In this document: positions 26,450 through 35,097 of the stretch, piece after piece | Layout of the letters: each line of letters opens with the position of its first letter | Position numbering within the stretch: the stretch's first letter is position 1 | Origin: Gammaproteobacteria bacterium RIFCSPHIGHO2_12_FULL_37_14 | GTDB lineage: Bacteria; Pseudomonadota; Gammaproteobacteria; DSM-16500 | Assembly (NCBI GenBank): GCA_001801485.1 | Contig: MGXV01000084.1 | Location: forward strand, 1 to 45,563 | Direction: 5' to 3' | Length of the DNA: 45,563 nucleotides | Notes under the pieces: model-generated | What the model saw: only the letters and a program-made list of their open reading frames with translations | Told to the model about the DNA's origin: nothing | Databases searched by the model: none | Program-made: the position numbers and the translations under genes

Positions 26450-27571
26450 TTACAATGTGGTTCCTAATTTGAAAATAGGTAAATACATCCCGATGACTAT
26501 TCCACCGATTAAAACACCAAGGAATAGCATAATCAAGGGTTCTATCATTTTGCTCAGTTGCGCCGTGATTTGATCGATATCAGACTCCATAAAATCAGCT
26601 GTTTTATCAAGCATAAAATCCAGCTTGCCCGTTTCTTCACCAATTTTTATCATTTGTATCATTATCTCTGGAAAATATGCGAGGGCTTGCATGGCATGAT
26701 TCAGTGATAATCCAGTATGTAGCTTACTTTTTAACAAGGCGATGGAAGTGGTAAATTTCACATCCGAGCTGATTTTAGATACCAAATGCAAAGCATCGAT
26801 AATGGGAATACCAGCTGAAAAGGTAATGGCAAGTTGTCGGGCAAATCTCGCAAAGATAATTTTTAACATATACTGTTTTATGGGCGGGATATGGAATAAC
26901 AGTAGGTATAAATAATCTTTCATTTTTTTGCGATAAGCGGGATGATATAAAACAAAGCCAATCACACTCTGAAGTAGCAATAAGATTACCCACCCATAGC
27001 GCTGAAAATAATAAGAAACTGCAAAAATATAAATGGTTAAAAGAGGAAGCTTGTTTGGAACATCTTGGAATAACTCAGCAAAGCGAGGAATCACTACCAG
27101 GAATAAACCACATAAAATCACTAAAGACACTATCATGACCAAACAGGGATAAAAAATAATTTGTTGAATTTTTCTGTTAAAAGCTAAATTTTTTTCATGG
27201 TGGGCGGCAATCATTTCCAGCATGTTATCAAGTTTTCCAGTATGTTCGCCAATGTGGATTAATTGACAGGTTAATTCATCAAAATAAAGTGTGCGAAACT
27301 TTAAGCTATAAGAAAGTGCTTTACCCGAGGCAATTTGTTCACGAATGCTATAGATTATCTGGCGTAAGGAATTCTTTTCTTGAGATTTGGCTAAAATATC
27401 GCAGCTTTGTAAAATAGGGATACCAGCTGAAATTAAGGTAGCGAATTGTCTTAAAAAAAGAATAATATCAAAATGATTTATTCTCCTGTTTTTTTTTAAA
27501 TATACTCCTAGCAGCTTGTTGCTCATTAAACGCTTAGGGTCATTTAAATTCATTTTATTAAACCAGTTCAT
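26450..27571 (-). CDS. pilC: Type IV pilus inner-membrane platform protein PilC
   Basis: Polytopic inner-membrane protein that links the assembly ATPase to pilus growth. The 373 residues contain two type II secretion F domains, the first starting FLRQFATLISAGIPILQSC and the second FARQLAITFSAGIPIIDAL, each followed by transmembrane segments. The protein ends with a hydrophobic segment (IVIGMYLPIFKL), as in the family. The ATG overlaps the end of pilB by 14 nt, so the two are translationally linked. Confidence 0.95.
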   Translation of the reverse strand: MNWFNKMNLNDPKRLMSNKLLGVYLKKNRRINHFDIILFLRQFATLISAGIPILQSCDILAKSQEKNSLRQIIYSIREQIASGKALSYSLKFRTLYFDELTCQLIHIGEHTGKLDNMLEMIAAHHEKNLAFNRKIQQIIFYPCLVMIVSLVILCGLFLVVIPRFAELFQDVPNKLPLLTIYIFAVSYYFQRYGWVILLLLQSVIGFVLYHPAYRKKMKDYLYLLLFHIPPIKQYMLKIIFARFARQLAITFSAGIPIIDALHLVSKISSDVKFTTSIALLKSKLHTGLSLNHAMQALAYFPEIMIQMIKIGEETGKLDFMLDKTADFMESDIDQITAQLSKMIEPLIMLFLGVLIGGIVIGMYLPIFKLGTTL

Positions 27572-28703
27572 TTGTTAGTACTCTGTCAACTTCTGCAATA
27601 TTGGTGATGCCAGCTTCCACTTTTTTTTGTGCCGCTTGAGCCAAGAACATGATGTTTTCAGCTTTTGCCTGATTTAAAATTTTTAGACGATCACCTCCAG
27701 CTAAAATAATCTTGGCGATGGAATGAGTAATGGGTAGTACTTCGAAAATACCAATGCGACCTTTAAATCCCTCATGGCAGTTTTCGCAGCCTAAATGAGT
27801 GTGTTTGCAAAACTGACATAATCGACGCACTAAACGTTGGGCAATGATGAGTGAAATAGAAGCAATAAGATGATAACTAGGAATTCCCATATGCTGTAAT
27901 CGTGTAATGGTTTCAATCGCATTATTAGTATGTAAAGTGGATAAAACTAAATGACCAGTTTGCGCTGCTTGCAGTGCAATGGTGGCGGTTTCATTATCGC
28001 GAATCTCACCCACCATAATAATATCGGGATCTTGACGTAAAAATGTTCGTAATATCGTGGCGAAATCTAAACCGATTTTGTTATTTACCATCACTTGATT
28101 AATTCCTGCCAATTCAATTTCAACAGGATCCTCAATAGTAACAATATTTTTTTCAATTTGGTTTAAGTAGTGCAGCGCAGAATAAAGTGTAATTGTTTTA
28201 CCGCTACCTGTTGGCCCAGTGACCAATATTAAGCCTTGCGGTTGCTTTAATTTATTTAAAAACAATTGCTGTTGCGTATCGGTTAATCCGAGTTGATGGA
28301 TATCTGATTTTATTGCGGAGCTATTTAATAAGCGGAGAACAATTTTTTCACCAAATAAAGTAGGACAGGTGCTGATACGGATATCTATTTTATGATCATT
28401 TTGCAGTGAAATATGACCATCTTGTGGTAGACGGCGTTCGGCAATATTTAAATTAGCCATGATTTTTAAGCGCGTTATCATTTGCATCGCTAATGGCGAT
28501 GGAAACGTTGCTACTTCGTGCAATAAACTATCACTACGAAAGCGAATTCGGCAATGTTGATGGTAAGGTTCAATATGAATATCAGAGGCATGGTTGAGAA
28601 TTGCATCTTGAAGGAGCCGATTCACTACTTGAATAACAGATTCATTAAAATTGATGAGTGACGGCAATTCTGTTGCAAGGGCTTCATTCATCACAAAATC
28701 CAT
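27558..28703 (-). CDS. pilB: Type IV pilus assembly ATPase PilB, short form
   Basis: Secretion-type ATPase powering pilus extension. Walker A is GPTGSGKT (163-170), Walker B/Asp-box DPDIIMVGEIRD (225-236) and the His-box segment HLVLSTLHTNNA follows. Four zinc-binding cysteines are at 296, 299, 306 and 309, with an unusually short spacer between the two CxxC pairs. At 381 residues it lacks the N-terminal ~180 residues (the MshEN/GspE N-terminal domains) of typical PilB. The start at 28703 overlaps the pilA end by 20 nt; an ATG at 28691 is also possible. No frameshift is apparent, so the short form seems genuine. Confidence 0.92.
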   Translation of the reverse strand: MDFVMNEALATELPSLINFNESVIQVVNRLLQDAILNHASDIHIEPYHQHCRIRFRSDSLLHEVATFPSPLAMQMITRLKIMANLNIAERRLPQDGHISLQNDHKIDIRISTCPTLFGEKIVLRLLNSSAIKSDIHQLGLTDTQQQLFLNKLKQPQGLILVTGPTGSGKTITLYSALHYLNQIEKNIVTIEDPVEIELAGINQVMVNNKIGLDFATILRTFLRQDPDIIMVGEIRDNETATIALQAAQTGHLVLSTLHTNNAIETITRLQHMGIPSYHLIASISLIIAQRLVRRLCQFCKHTHLGCENCHEGFKGRIGIFEVLPITHSIAKIILAGGDRLKILNQAKAENIMFLAQAAQKKVEAGITNIAEVDRVLTNELV

Positions 28704-29124
28704 TTTTTAAGCATGTTCCGCTGATTGTCCAGTTGGTACCATCCTCATTTGGTGTTGCTATGTAGGTAGCATTTGCTACCAATGCAGTACCGGTTGCTGT
28801 AATGACACCATTTTCAATTTTGAGATTGGCAAGATTGCGGGTTCGCGGAGGTTCTTTTGGAATAGTATGTTTACCGGGGGATAATTCAGAAATCGGTATT
28901 CCTTGTTGTAATGCTAAAGAAACAGCAGCTTTAAATAATCGAGTTGTCGTAATAATTTCTGTAAATCGTGCTCGCTGTAGATAGGTTTGATAGGAAGGAA
29001 TAGCGAGCACAGCAAGAATACTAATAATGGATACAACAATCATGAGTTCAATCAATGAAAAGCCTGCAATTTCTGCTAACTCTAGGTGATGAGGGTGACG
29101 CATGATATAAAAAAACGGTTTCAT
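28684..29124 (-). CDS. pilA: Type IV pilin (major pilin-like)
   Basis: Prepilin of a type IV pilus, probably for attachment or DNA uptake. The mature part begins after Gly21 with FSLIELMIVVSIISILAVLA, the type IVa pilin hallmark with Glu5. A C-terminal Cys pair (TCLKNGFC) would form the disulfide loop. The ATG at 29124 follows TTTGGAG with good spacing and gives 146 residues with a 21-residue leader, longer than the usual 6-10; an ATG seven codons further in would give a 14-residue leader. An upstream TTG at 29181 is unlikely. First gene of pilA-pilB-pilC-pilD-coaE. Confidence 0.93.
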   Translation of the reverse strand: MKPFFYIMRHPHHLELAEIAGFSLIELMIVVSIISILAVLAIPSYQTYLQRARFTEIITTTRLFKAAVSLALQQGIPISELSPGKHTIPKEPPRTRNLANLKIENGVITATGTALVANATYIATPNEDGTNWTISGTCLKNGFCDE

Positions 29125-29297
29125 AGATTGCTCCAAAGAATTAAAACAGGATGAACGTGTTTGGTTGAAGTGGACTTGCAAGAATGGCTTTTGTGAGGAA
29201 GTGGCTTATGGAACAGAGTGAATCATGACATAAAAACGTAGAGTATATCGTAAGTAACGACTTTGCAAGTCATTAAAAGTACAGTTAAGAACAAGGT

Positions 29298-30530
29298 CTA
29301 ACCTGTATTTACTTTTTCATCCGATTTTGAAAAATATTTGTGGATATTAAACTTCACTGAATCAGATGCACGTCGCCACAAACCACCTTGTGGATTATTA
29401 TCAAGAGCAATTAAGGGCTTTGAAGCGACCACTTGATCATTCAAGGTAATTTTTAAGATGCCATACGTTTTCCCTTTAAAGATAGGTGCTTTTAAAGGGC
29501 TGTTTAACTCTTGGGAAACTTGAATTCGCTTGTACTGCCCAGTCGGAACGGTGATATAAAAGTCCTCAGCGACTCCTAAGGGTACTTCTGATTTTTCGCC
29601 TTGCCATACTCGTGCTTGAATAAGCGGACTGGTTGCGTTGTATAGTTTATGTGTTTCAAAGAAACGAAAACCATATGTCATGAGACGCATGGAGTCCTCA
29701 GTTCTCGCTTCATCGTTTGGTTCACCCATGACGACACTAATTAAACGCATGCCATCTTTTTTGGCAGAAGCGACTAAGCAATAACCCGCTTCACTTGTGT
29801 GTCCTGTCTTTAACCCATCGGCATATTGATAGCGCCACAATAAGCGGTTACGATTAGGTTGTTTAATGCCATTGTAGGTAAACCATTTTTCAGAATAATA
29901 ACTATAATCTTCGGGAAAATTTTTGATATAAGCTTGTGTCAAGATAGCAAGATCACGAGCGGTAGAATAATGATCTTTATTGGGCAATCCAGTGCTATCA
30001 ATAAAATGACTGTTAGTCATACCCAATAATTTTGCTTGTTGATTCATCATCATGGTAAAAGTATCTTCAGTGCCAGCAATATGCTCAGCAAGCGCAACAG
30101 TGGCATCATTTCCGGAAGCGACAATCACTCCTTGTAATAATTCTTTCACTGGCACTTCGTCCCCTACTTTCACGAACATGCGGGATCCTTCTGTTTTCCA
30201 TGCTTTTGCACTAATTCTTACTTTGTCATCAACCTGTATTTCACCATTTTTAATAGCGTTGGAAATGATATATAAGGACATCAGTTTCGTGAGGCTGGCT
30301 GGTGGTAGTCGCGTATCGGCATTTTTCTCCGCTAAAATTTTACCGCTAGTGCCGTCGATGATGATATAACTTGCTGCATCGAGATTGGGTGTGCCGGGTG
30401 TGAAACTCGCTTGTTGAGGTTGCGTAGGTACAGGAATGACCGGATTAGCAAAAATGATCGTACTTGAGATTAAACTCATGGCTAGAACAACGCATAGCCA
30501 TGGACATTTTGTTAGCAAATTAATGTGCAT
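29298..30530 (-). CDS. dacA: D-alanyl-D-alanine carboxypeptidase (PBP5/6 type)
   Basis: Penicillin-binding protein that trims the terminal D-Ala from peptidoglycan pentapeptides in the periplasm. The signal peptide runs to about residue 29 (IFA). The active-site motifs are SLTK, SGN and KTG (in LKTGHTSEAG). A C-terminal beta-rich PBP5 domain and an end segment resembling the amphipathic membrane anchor are present. Length 410 residues, normal for the family. AAAGGT precedes the ATG. Confidence 0.95.
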   Translation of the reverse strand: MHINLLTKCPWLCVVLAMSLISSTIIFANPVIPVPTQPQQASFTPGTPNLDAASYIIIDGTSGKILAEKNADTRLPPASLTKLMSLYIISNAIKNGEIQVDDKVRISAKAWKTEGSRMFVKVGDEVPVKELLQGVIVASGNDATVALAEHIAGTEDTFTMMMNQQAKLLGMTNSHFIDSTGLPNKDHYSTARDLAILTQAYIKNFPEDYSYYSEKWFTYNGIKQPNRNRLLWRYQYADGLKTGHTSEAGYCLVASAKKDGMRLISVVMGEPNDEARTEDSMRLMTYGFRFFETHKLYNATSPLIQARVWQGEKSEVPLGVAEDFYITVPTGQYKRIQVSQELNSPLKAPIFKGKTYGILKITLNDQVVASKPLIALDNNPQGGLWRRASDSVKFNIHKYFSKSDEKVNTG

Positions 30531-30553
30531 ATTGATTACCTTTGATGGAAGCT

Positions 30554-30582
30554 ATTATAGCTAGCATAGTGTGTGATGCCGA
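30554..30582 (-). promoter_or_regulatory. Candidate dacA promoter
   Basis: Read on the minus strand, TCGGCA (30582-30577) and a perfect TATAAT (30559-30554) are separated by 17 nt and lie about 25 nt before the dacA start. The -35 matches the consensus at four of six positions. Confidence 0.45.
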
Positions 30583-30830
30583 GCTATAGGATTACCTTAC
30601 TGGATTCTAGCAAAAAAATGATTTATTAAGCTATAGATGTACTAGATTTTTTTATTAAGAGCCAGTAGTATTCGTTTTGCCAAGATGTTGCTTTAAGCGC
30701 AGCATCTGCAATCGTCCCATTCGGGATGAAACTATCCAAGTTTGACTGAAGCTTTCTATCATGTCTTGATTGATCGATGTGGTGTATTTGCGCGAGTCAA
30801 ATATAATTAAAATATTTAAGGAGAATGTGT

Positions 30831-31235
30831 ATGTCTTTTTATCGTTCATTACTTGCTGCGGTTGCAGCTGCTGTATTAATCACACCTGTTTTTGCTGAAG
30901 ATACTGCAGATAAAACAAAAAGTTCCTCAGATGTCATTCAAATTTCTCAAAGTGATGATCAAAGTAAAGCGACGGTTGTGTCAGATCAAGCAAGTGATCA
31001 ATCTGCACAAGCAACGCCTATTGACCAAACTAAGATTAATTTAAATAAAGCTGATACCAAAGCACTGACTAAGATTAAAGGCTTAAATGCTTCGAAAGCA
31101 AGAGCCATTGTCGCTTATCGGAAAAAACACGGAGATTTTAAATCACTTGATGAATTAGCTAAAGTAAAGGGTTTCAAAAAGATGAAATCTGAAAAATTGA
31201 AAGCCATTCAAGATCAATTGACATTAGAAAGTTAG
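30831..31235 (+). CDS. ComEA-like helix-hairpin-helix DNA-binding protein
   Basis: A 134-residue exported protein with a signal peptide ending VFA and an acidic, Ser/Gln-rich linker. The C-terminal helix-hairpin-helix pair (INLNKADTKALTKIKGLNAS and DFKSLDELAKVKGF) is typical of ComEA. ComEA proteins bind incoming double-stranded DNA in the periplasm and work with type IV pili in natural competence, so the nearby pil operon makes this function plausible. The ATG at 30831 is chosen because AAGGAG is 7 nt upstream; the ATG at 30825 is too close to it. A terminator follows. Confidence 0.85.
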   Translation: MSFYRSLLAAVAAAVLITPVFAEDTADKTKSSSDVIQISQSDDQSKATVVSDQASDQSAQATPIDQTKINLNKADTKALTKIKGLNASKARAIVAYRKKHGDFKSLDELAKVKGFKKMKSEKLKAIQDQLTLES

Positions 31236-31245
31236 GATGATAATT

Positions 31246-31273
31246 GGTCAGGCGCACTGCGCCTGACCTTTTT
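31246..31273 (+). terminator. Intrinsic terminator after the ComEA-like gene
   Basis: GGTCAGGCGC (31246-31255) and GCGCCTGACC (31259-31268) form a perfect 10-bp stem with a 3-nt loop, followed by five T residues. It separates this gene from the convergent glycosyltransferase. Confidence 0.92.
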
Positions 31274-31290
31274 ATTAAATAGAATTAATT

Positions 31291-32514
31291 TTATTTGCGA
31301 GGAGAACGAATTTCGAGATCTATGTTCTGCTTAATTGTGAGTTCTTGGTAAGATTCGATAATGTAGTTCAAGGTTCGGTCATTGTCAATTATACGCTCTA
31401 TTTTTGCGCAGCCATTTTTTCCTAATTTTTTAGCTAGTGCCGTATCATTCGCCAATACTAGTATTTTTTCTGCTAAATCCCCTGATTGATATGGATTGAT
31501 TATCAAACCCGTTTCTTTATCATCAATCAGCCACAGCGGTGAACCGCGATTCGATCCGATGACTGCGCGCGCATGCATCATAGCTTCAGCTATCACTAAG
31601 CCAAATGCTTCCATCCAAATACTGGGAAAGATAACAGCAGTACATTCTTGATAATATTTTTCTAGATGATTTTGCCAGCCAATAAATGAAATGTGTGCTG
31701 CTATTCCCAATTTTTTAACCTGCTGGCGAAGATGATTTTCGATGGAGCCAGTACCAGCTAATGTTAAGGTAAGACGATTGTTTTTCATCACAGCTAATGC
31801 AAATTCTTCAAGTAAAAAATATATGCCTTTATGTGCGCCAAATTGTCCTACAAATAGAAAATGATGCGGCTTTATTTCATCGAATGAATGTTGACGGTGA
31901 TTGTTTATAAAAGGAGGAACATATGTCGCGTTAATAAAATGATTTTTAGTTAAGTAATCTGTCAACAGTGGGGAAGGTGCAAAAAATTTTTTAATTAATT
32001 TTTTCTGCTGTTTTTTGAATATTAAAAAAGTAAAAATTAAAAAAAAATATACTAGGAAATTGTATTTCATGTGATGTTGTAAGCAGCATCGCCATTTAAA
32101 TCCGGTAGAACATGGCTGTAAGTTATCTTTGTGAATATTATAGGCGGTTGGACAAACGGCACTATAGTCATGAATAGTTTGCACAAGAGGATAAGATTTG
32201 ATAGCGGCAAGTACAGTAATTGAATATTGTTTAATGTTATGAATATGAATGACATCAGGACGAATTTTTTTCAGATGACGACGTATTTTAAAATAGAGGA
32301 TAGGATGAAAGACAATTTGCCATAGCCATTTTGCTATTTTAGAACGTAAGCCTTTAAAAACGATAACATCATCCCCACGATAGGGTTGTGGTCCAAAGCC
32401 TAAAGAAAATACTTTCATGTCAGGTACTTTTTTTAATCTTGCTTTTAAGTCGAAAAAATATTGTTCAGCTCCTCCTATAGGCATGTGGTTATCATTGATT
32501 AATAGCACACGCAT
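31291..32514 (-). CDS. Glycosyltransferase family 4 (GT-B fold)
   Basis: Predicted cytoplasmic sugar transferase for a surface polysaccharide. The N-terminus has the typical MRVLLINDNHMPIGGAEQY, and the C-terminal Rossmann domain has FVGQFGAHKGIYFLLEEF, an EAFGLVIAEAM nucleotide-sugar site and the Glu pair of GT4 enzymes. Length 407 from the ATG at 32514, which has AGAAG upstream; an ATG at 32535 would add seven residues. A hydrophobic basic segment near residues 160-185 (VYFFLIFTFLIFKKQQKKLI) suggests membrane association. It is divergent from the nucleotide-sugar cluster that follows and probably serves the same polymer. Confidence 0.86.
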   Translation of the reverse strand: MRVLLINDNHMPIGGAEQYFFDLKARLKKVPDMKVFSLGFGPQPYRGDDVIVFKGLRSKIAKWLWQIVFHPILYFKIRRHLKKIRPDVIHIHNIKQYSITVLAAIKSYPLVQTIHDYSAVCPTAYNIHKDNLQPCSTGFKWRCCLQHHMKYNFLVYFFLIFTFLIFKKQQKKLIKKFFAPSPLLTDYLTKNHFINATYVPPFINNHRQHSFDEIKPHHFLFVGQFGAHKGIYFLLEEFALAVMKNNRLTLTLAGTGSIENHLRQQVKKLGIAAHISFIGWQNHLEKYYQECTAVIFPSIWMEAFGLVIAEAMMHARAVIGSNRGSPLWLIDDKETGLIINPYQSGDLAEKILVLANDTALAKKLGKNGCAKIERIIDNDRTLNYIIESYQELTIKQNIDLEIRSPRK

Positions 32515-32613
32515 GTTGTTTTCTTCTGTTGACATTCGGTGGCTTTACGATACATTAAATGACGATTTTAGGGTAGATCATTCTATGCTTGTGTATTTGC
32601 GCGAGGGATAAAT

Positions 32614-33630
32614 ATGGCAAAAAAATGCGCATTAATTACTGGAATTACAGGGATGGTGGGATCACATCTCGCTGATTTTATTTTGGCGCAGACCAATTGG
32701 GATATTGTTGGCTTATGCCGTTGGCGCAGCCCATTAGATAATATTTCCCATTTGGTCCCTCTCATTAATCGTCATGAACGTATTCGCCTGCTATATGGTG
32801 ATTTACGTGATTCAGATTCAATGGATTATGTTGTCAAAGATGCAAAACCGGATTATGTGTTTCACTTGGCTGCGCAAAGCTTTCCTCTGACTAGTTTTAC
32901 TAGTCCTTTAGATACTTATGAGACCAATATTCAAGGTACTTCACGAGTATTGGAAGCACTTAGACAGCATCAACCAAAGGCAATTATTCATGTTTGTGCC
33001 TCATCAGAAGTGTTTGGGCGAGTGCCAAAGGAAAAACTCCCAATTGATGAAAATTGTACTTTTCATCCGGCATCGCCTTACGCTATCTCAAAAGTAGGAA
33101 CAGATCTTATTGGTCGTTTTTACGCTGAAGCTTATCAGATGACTATCATGACGACACGTATGTTTACCCATACTGGGCCAAGACGAGGGGATGTCTTTGC
33201 AGAATCTACTTTTGCAAAACAAATTGCTCTGATAGAAAAACAATATATTCCACCGGTAGTAAAGGTTGGCAATTTAAATTCTTTGAGAACAGTCGCTGAT
33301 GTGAGGGATGCTGTGCGTGCTTACTATTTGTTGGTTACTCATCAGCCAATTGCGGGAGAATTTTACAATATTGGTGGAACGTATAGTTGTACAATAAAAG
33401 CCATATTAGATTATTTGATTGCACTTTCACCGATGAAAGATACAATTAAGGTAGAAATTGATCCTGAGCGTTTACGGCCAATTGATGCGGATTTGCAAGT
33501 ACCTGATACGAGTAAATTTGAAAAACATACAGGCTGGAAACCCGAGATACCATTTGAAAAAACGATGCAGGATTTACTAAATTATTGGCGGGATCGAGTT
33601 AGTCAATCAGAATCGTTTTTAGTGAGATAA
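32614..33630 (+). CDS. NAD(P)-dependent sugar dehydratase/epimerase, GDP-mannose 4,6-dehydratase family
   Basis: An extended short-chain dehydrogenase of 338 residues acting on a nucleotide sugar. The Rossmann motif is GITGMVG, the catalytic centre includes CASSEVFG and YAISK (YxxxK), and TGPRRGDVFAESTFAKQIA resembles GDP-mannose 4,6-dehydratases. With the downstream GmhA-like and HddC-like genes it may act on GDP-heptose (as DmhA does) rather than GDP-mannose; this is inference. GAGGG lies upstream of the ATG. A palindromic repeat follows the stop. Confidence 0.85.
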   Translation: MAKKCALITGITGMVGSHLADFILAQTNWDIVGLCRWRSPLDNISHLVPLINRHERIRLLYGDLRDSDSMDYVVKDAKPDYVFHLAAQSFPLTSFTSPLDTYETNIQGTSRVLEALRQHQPKAIIHVCASSEVFGRVPKEKLPIDENCTFHPASPYAISKVGTDLIGRFYAEAYQMTIMTTRMFTHTGPRRGDVFAESTFAKQIALIEKQYIPPVVKVGNLNSLRTVADVRDAVRAYYLLVTHQPIAGEFYNIGGTYSCTIKAILDYLIALSPMKDTIKVEIDPERLRPIDADLQVPDTSKFEKHTGWKPEIPFEKTMQDLLNYWRDRVSQSESFLVR

Positions 33631-33635
33631 TTTGT

Positions 33636-33699
33636 AACTTCCCAAGGTTGTCATCCTGAGGAGCGTTTTTTGCGACGAAGGATCTTGATTTTGGGAGTT
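33636..33699. repeat. Imperfect palindromic repeat element
   Basis: The arms AACTTCCCAA (33636-33645) and TTGGGAGTT (33691-33699) flank an inner imperfect hairpin containing CATCCTGAGGAGCG and GCGACGAAGGATCT. Elements of the form CATCCTGAG...GAAGGATC recur in many bacterial genomes between genes. It lies between the dehydratase and gmhA-like genes and has no terminal T-run. Confidence 0.6.
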
Positions 33700-33745
33700 G
33701 CGATAATTTTACTTGCAGCGAACGGAGTAAATAAAGGAGTGACTG

Positions 33746-34363
33746 ATGCATCATTTCATTCAAAATGAAATAAAAAAATTATCGACACTTTTGTTGCATA
33801 TCCAACAAGATGCCGAATTGTTAAAAAAAATTGTGATGATTGTGGAATCTTGTACGCAAGCATTGAAGCAGGGAAATAAAATCTTATTTGCTGGAAATGG
33901 TGGCAGTGCGGCTGATGCTCAGCATCTTGCTGCCGAATTGGTAACGCGTTTATGTTATGACCGCCCAGCGCTAGCTGCTATTGCGTTGACAACAGATACT
34001 TCCGCATTAACAGCAATTGGTAACGATTATGCATTTGAAAAAATATTTTCGCGCCAAATTGCAGCTATTGGTCAAGCCAATGATGTATTTATTGGCATCA
34101 CGACATCGGGAAAATCTCCGAATATTTTATGTGCGTTAGAAACAGCACGAGCGAAAGGATTGGTAACGATAGGTTTAACCGGTAGGCAAACACCATTCAT
34201 GACAGAACGCTGTGATATTATTTTAAATATTCCATCGAATGAAACGCCAAAAATTCAAGAATGTCATATTATGTTTGGACATATTATTTGTTCATTAATA
34301 GAAGAAGCTATGTTTGGCGAAAGTTATAATCCAGCCCGACAAGTTAATTTAGCTAGCGTCTAA
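33746..34363 (+). CDS. gmhA: Phosphoheptose isomerase (SIS domain)
   Basis: Converts sedoheptulose 7-phosphate to D-glycero-D-manno-heptose 7-phosphate, the first step of heptose synthesis. The SIS domain shows FAGNGGSAADAQHLAAELV, ALTTDTSALTAIGNDYAFE and GITTSGKSPNI, and a C-terminal helix with QECHIMFGHIIC carries the family His. Length 205 residues. AAAGGAG lies 6 nt upstream of the ATG. Its stop overlaps the next start by 1 nt (TAATG). The context with an HddC-like enzyme suggests the GDP-heptose branch rather than the ADP-heptose branch. Confidence 0.9.
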   Translation: MHHFIQNEIKKLSTLLLHIQQDAELLKKIVMIVESCTQALKQGNKILFAGNGGSAADAQHLAAELVTRLCYDRPALAAIALTTDTSALTAIGNDYAFEKIFSRQIAAIGQANDVFIGITTSGKSPNILCALETARAKGLVTIGLTGRQTPFMTERCDIILNIPSNETPKIQECHIMFGHIICSLIEEAMFGESYNPARQVNLASV

Positions 34364-35067
34364 TGAAAGCGATTATTCTTGCTGGAGGTTTTGGCCAACG
34401 CTTAAAAGCCATTCTACCCAACATTCCTAAACCCATGGCCCCTATTCAAGACAAACCTTTTCTTGCTTATTTGCTTGATTATTTGCAGTCACAGGGGGTG
34501 AATCACGTTGTGATAGCAGTTCATTACCTTGGCGATTATATTCGTACCTATTTTCAATGTCAGTATCGCAACATAAAGATTTCTTATGTAGAAGAAGACG
34601 AACCATTAGGGACCGGTGGGGCGATTATTCATGCACTCGCTACTTTTCATGGACAGGACCCTCTATTTGTATTAAATGGTGATACTTTCGTAAAATTTAA
34701 TTATCGAGCCATGTACCAGCAACATATTCATCAGCAATCAATCATCACGATGGGATTACGGCAAATGGATGATTGCGCACGCTATGGGAAAGTCATGGCG
34801 ACTCATTCTGTGGTGACCACATTTAAAGAAAAAGGCGAAGTAGGGCCTGGATTAATCAATGCTGGAGTGTATTTAATTAATCCCAATTTATTTGAAAATT
34901 TTAAATTACCAAAACATTTTTCAATTGAGAATGATTTTCTTTATCCATATGTTAGTGAGATTAAGCCACAAGCATTTGTCACGGATAATTATTTTATTGA
35001 TATTGGTATTCCAGAAGATTATGCTCGCGTACAAGCGGAGTGGAAAGAAATTGTTGTAGAGCAATAG
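34363..35067 (+). CDS. Sugar-1-phosphate nucleotidyltransferase, HddC-like
   Basis: A 234-residue GT-A-fold nucleotidyltransferase. The signature is AIILAGGFGQRLKAILPNIP followed by KPMAPI, with EEDEPLGTGGAI and the metal-binding VLNGDTF. It is closest in build to D-glycero-D-manno-heptose 1-phosphate guanylyltransferase (HddC), and its direct coupling to gmhA supports that role; a mannose- or glucose-1-phosphate transferase is the alternative. Translational coupling to gmhA is through the 1-nt overlap. Confidence 0.8.
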   Translation: MKAIILAGGFGQRLKAILPNIPKPMAPIQDKPFLAYLLDYLQSQGVNHVVIAVHYLGDYIRTYFQCQYRNIKISYVEEDEPLGTGGAIIHALATFHGQDPLFVLNGDTFVKFNYRAMYQQHIHQQSIITMGLRQMDDCARYGKVMATHSVVTTFKEKGEVGPGLINAGVYLINPNLFENFKLPKHFSIENDFLYPYVSEIKPQAFVTDNYFIDIGIPEDYARVQAEWKEIVVEQ

Positions 35068-35097
35068 GACTTGTTGACAGGTCAGTAAGGAATATCC

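Noticed and set aside
29125..29297. Sigma-54 promoter for pilA
   Set aside because: A TTGC occurs on the minus strand, but no GG lies at the required distance upstream.
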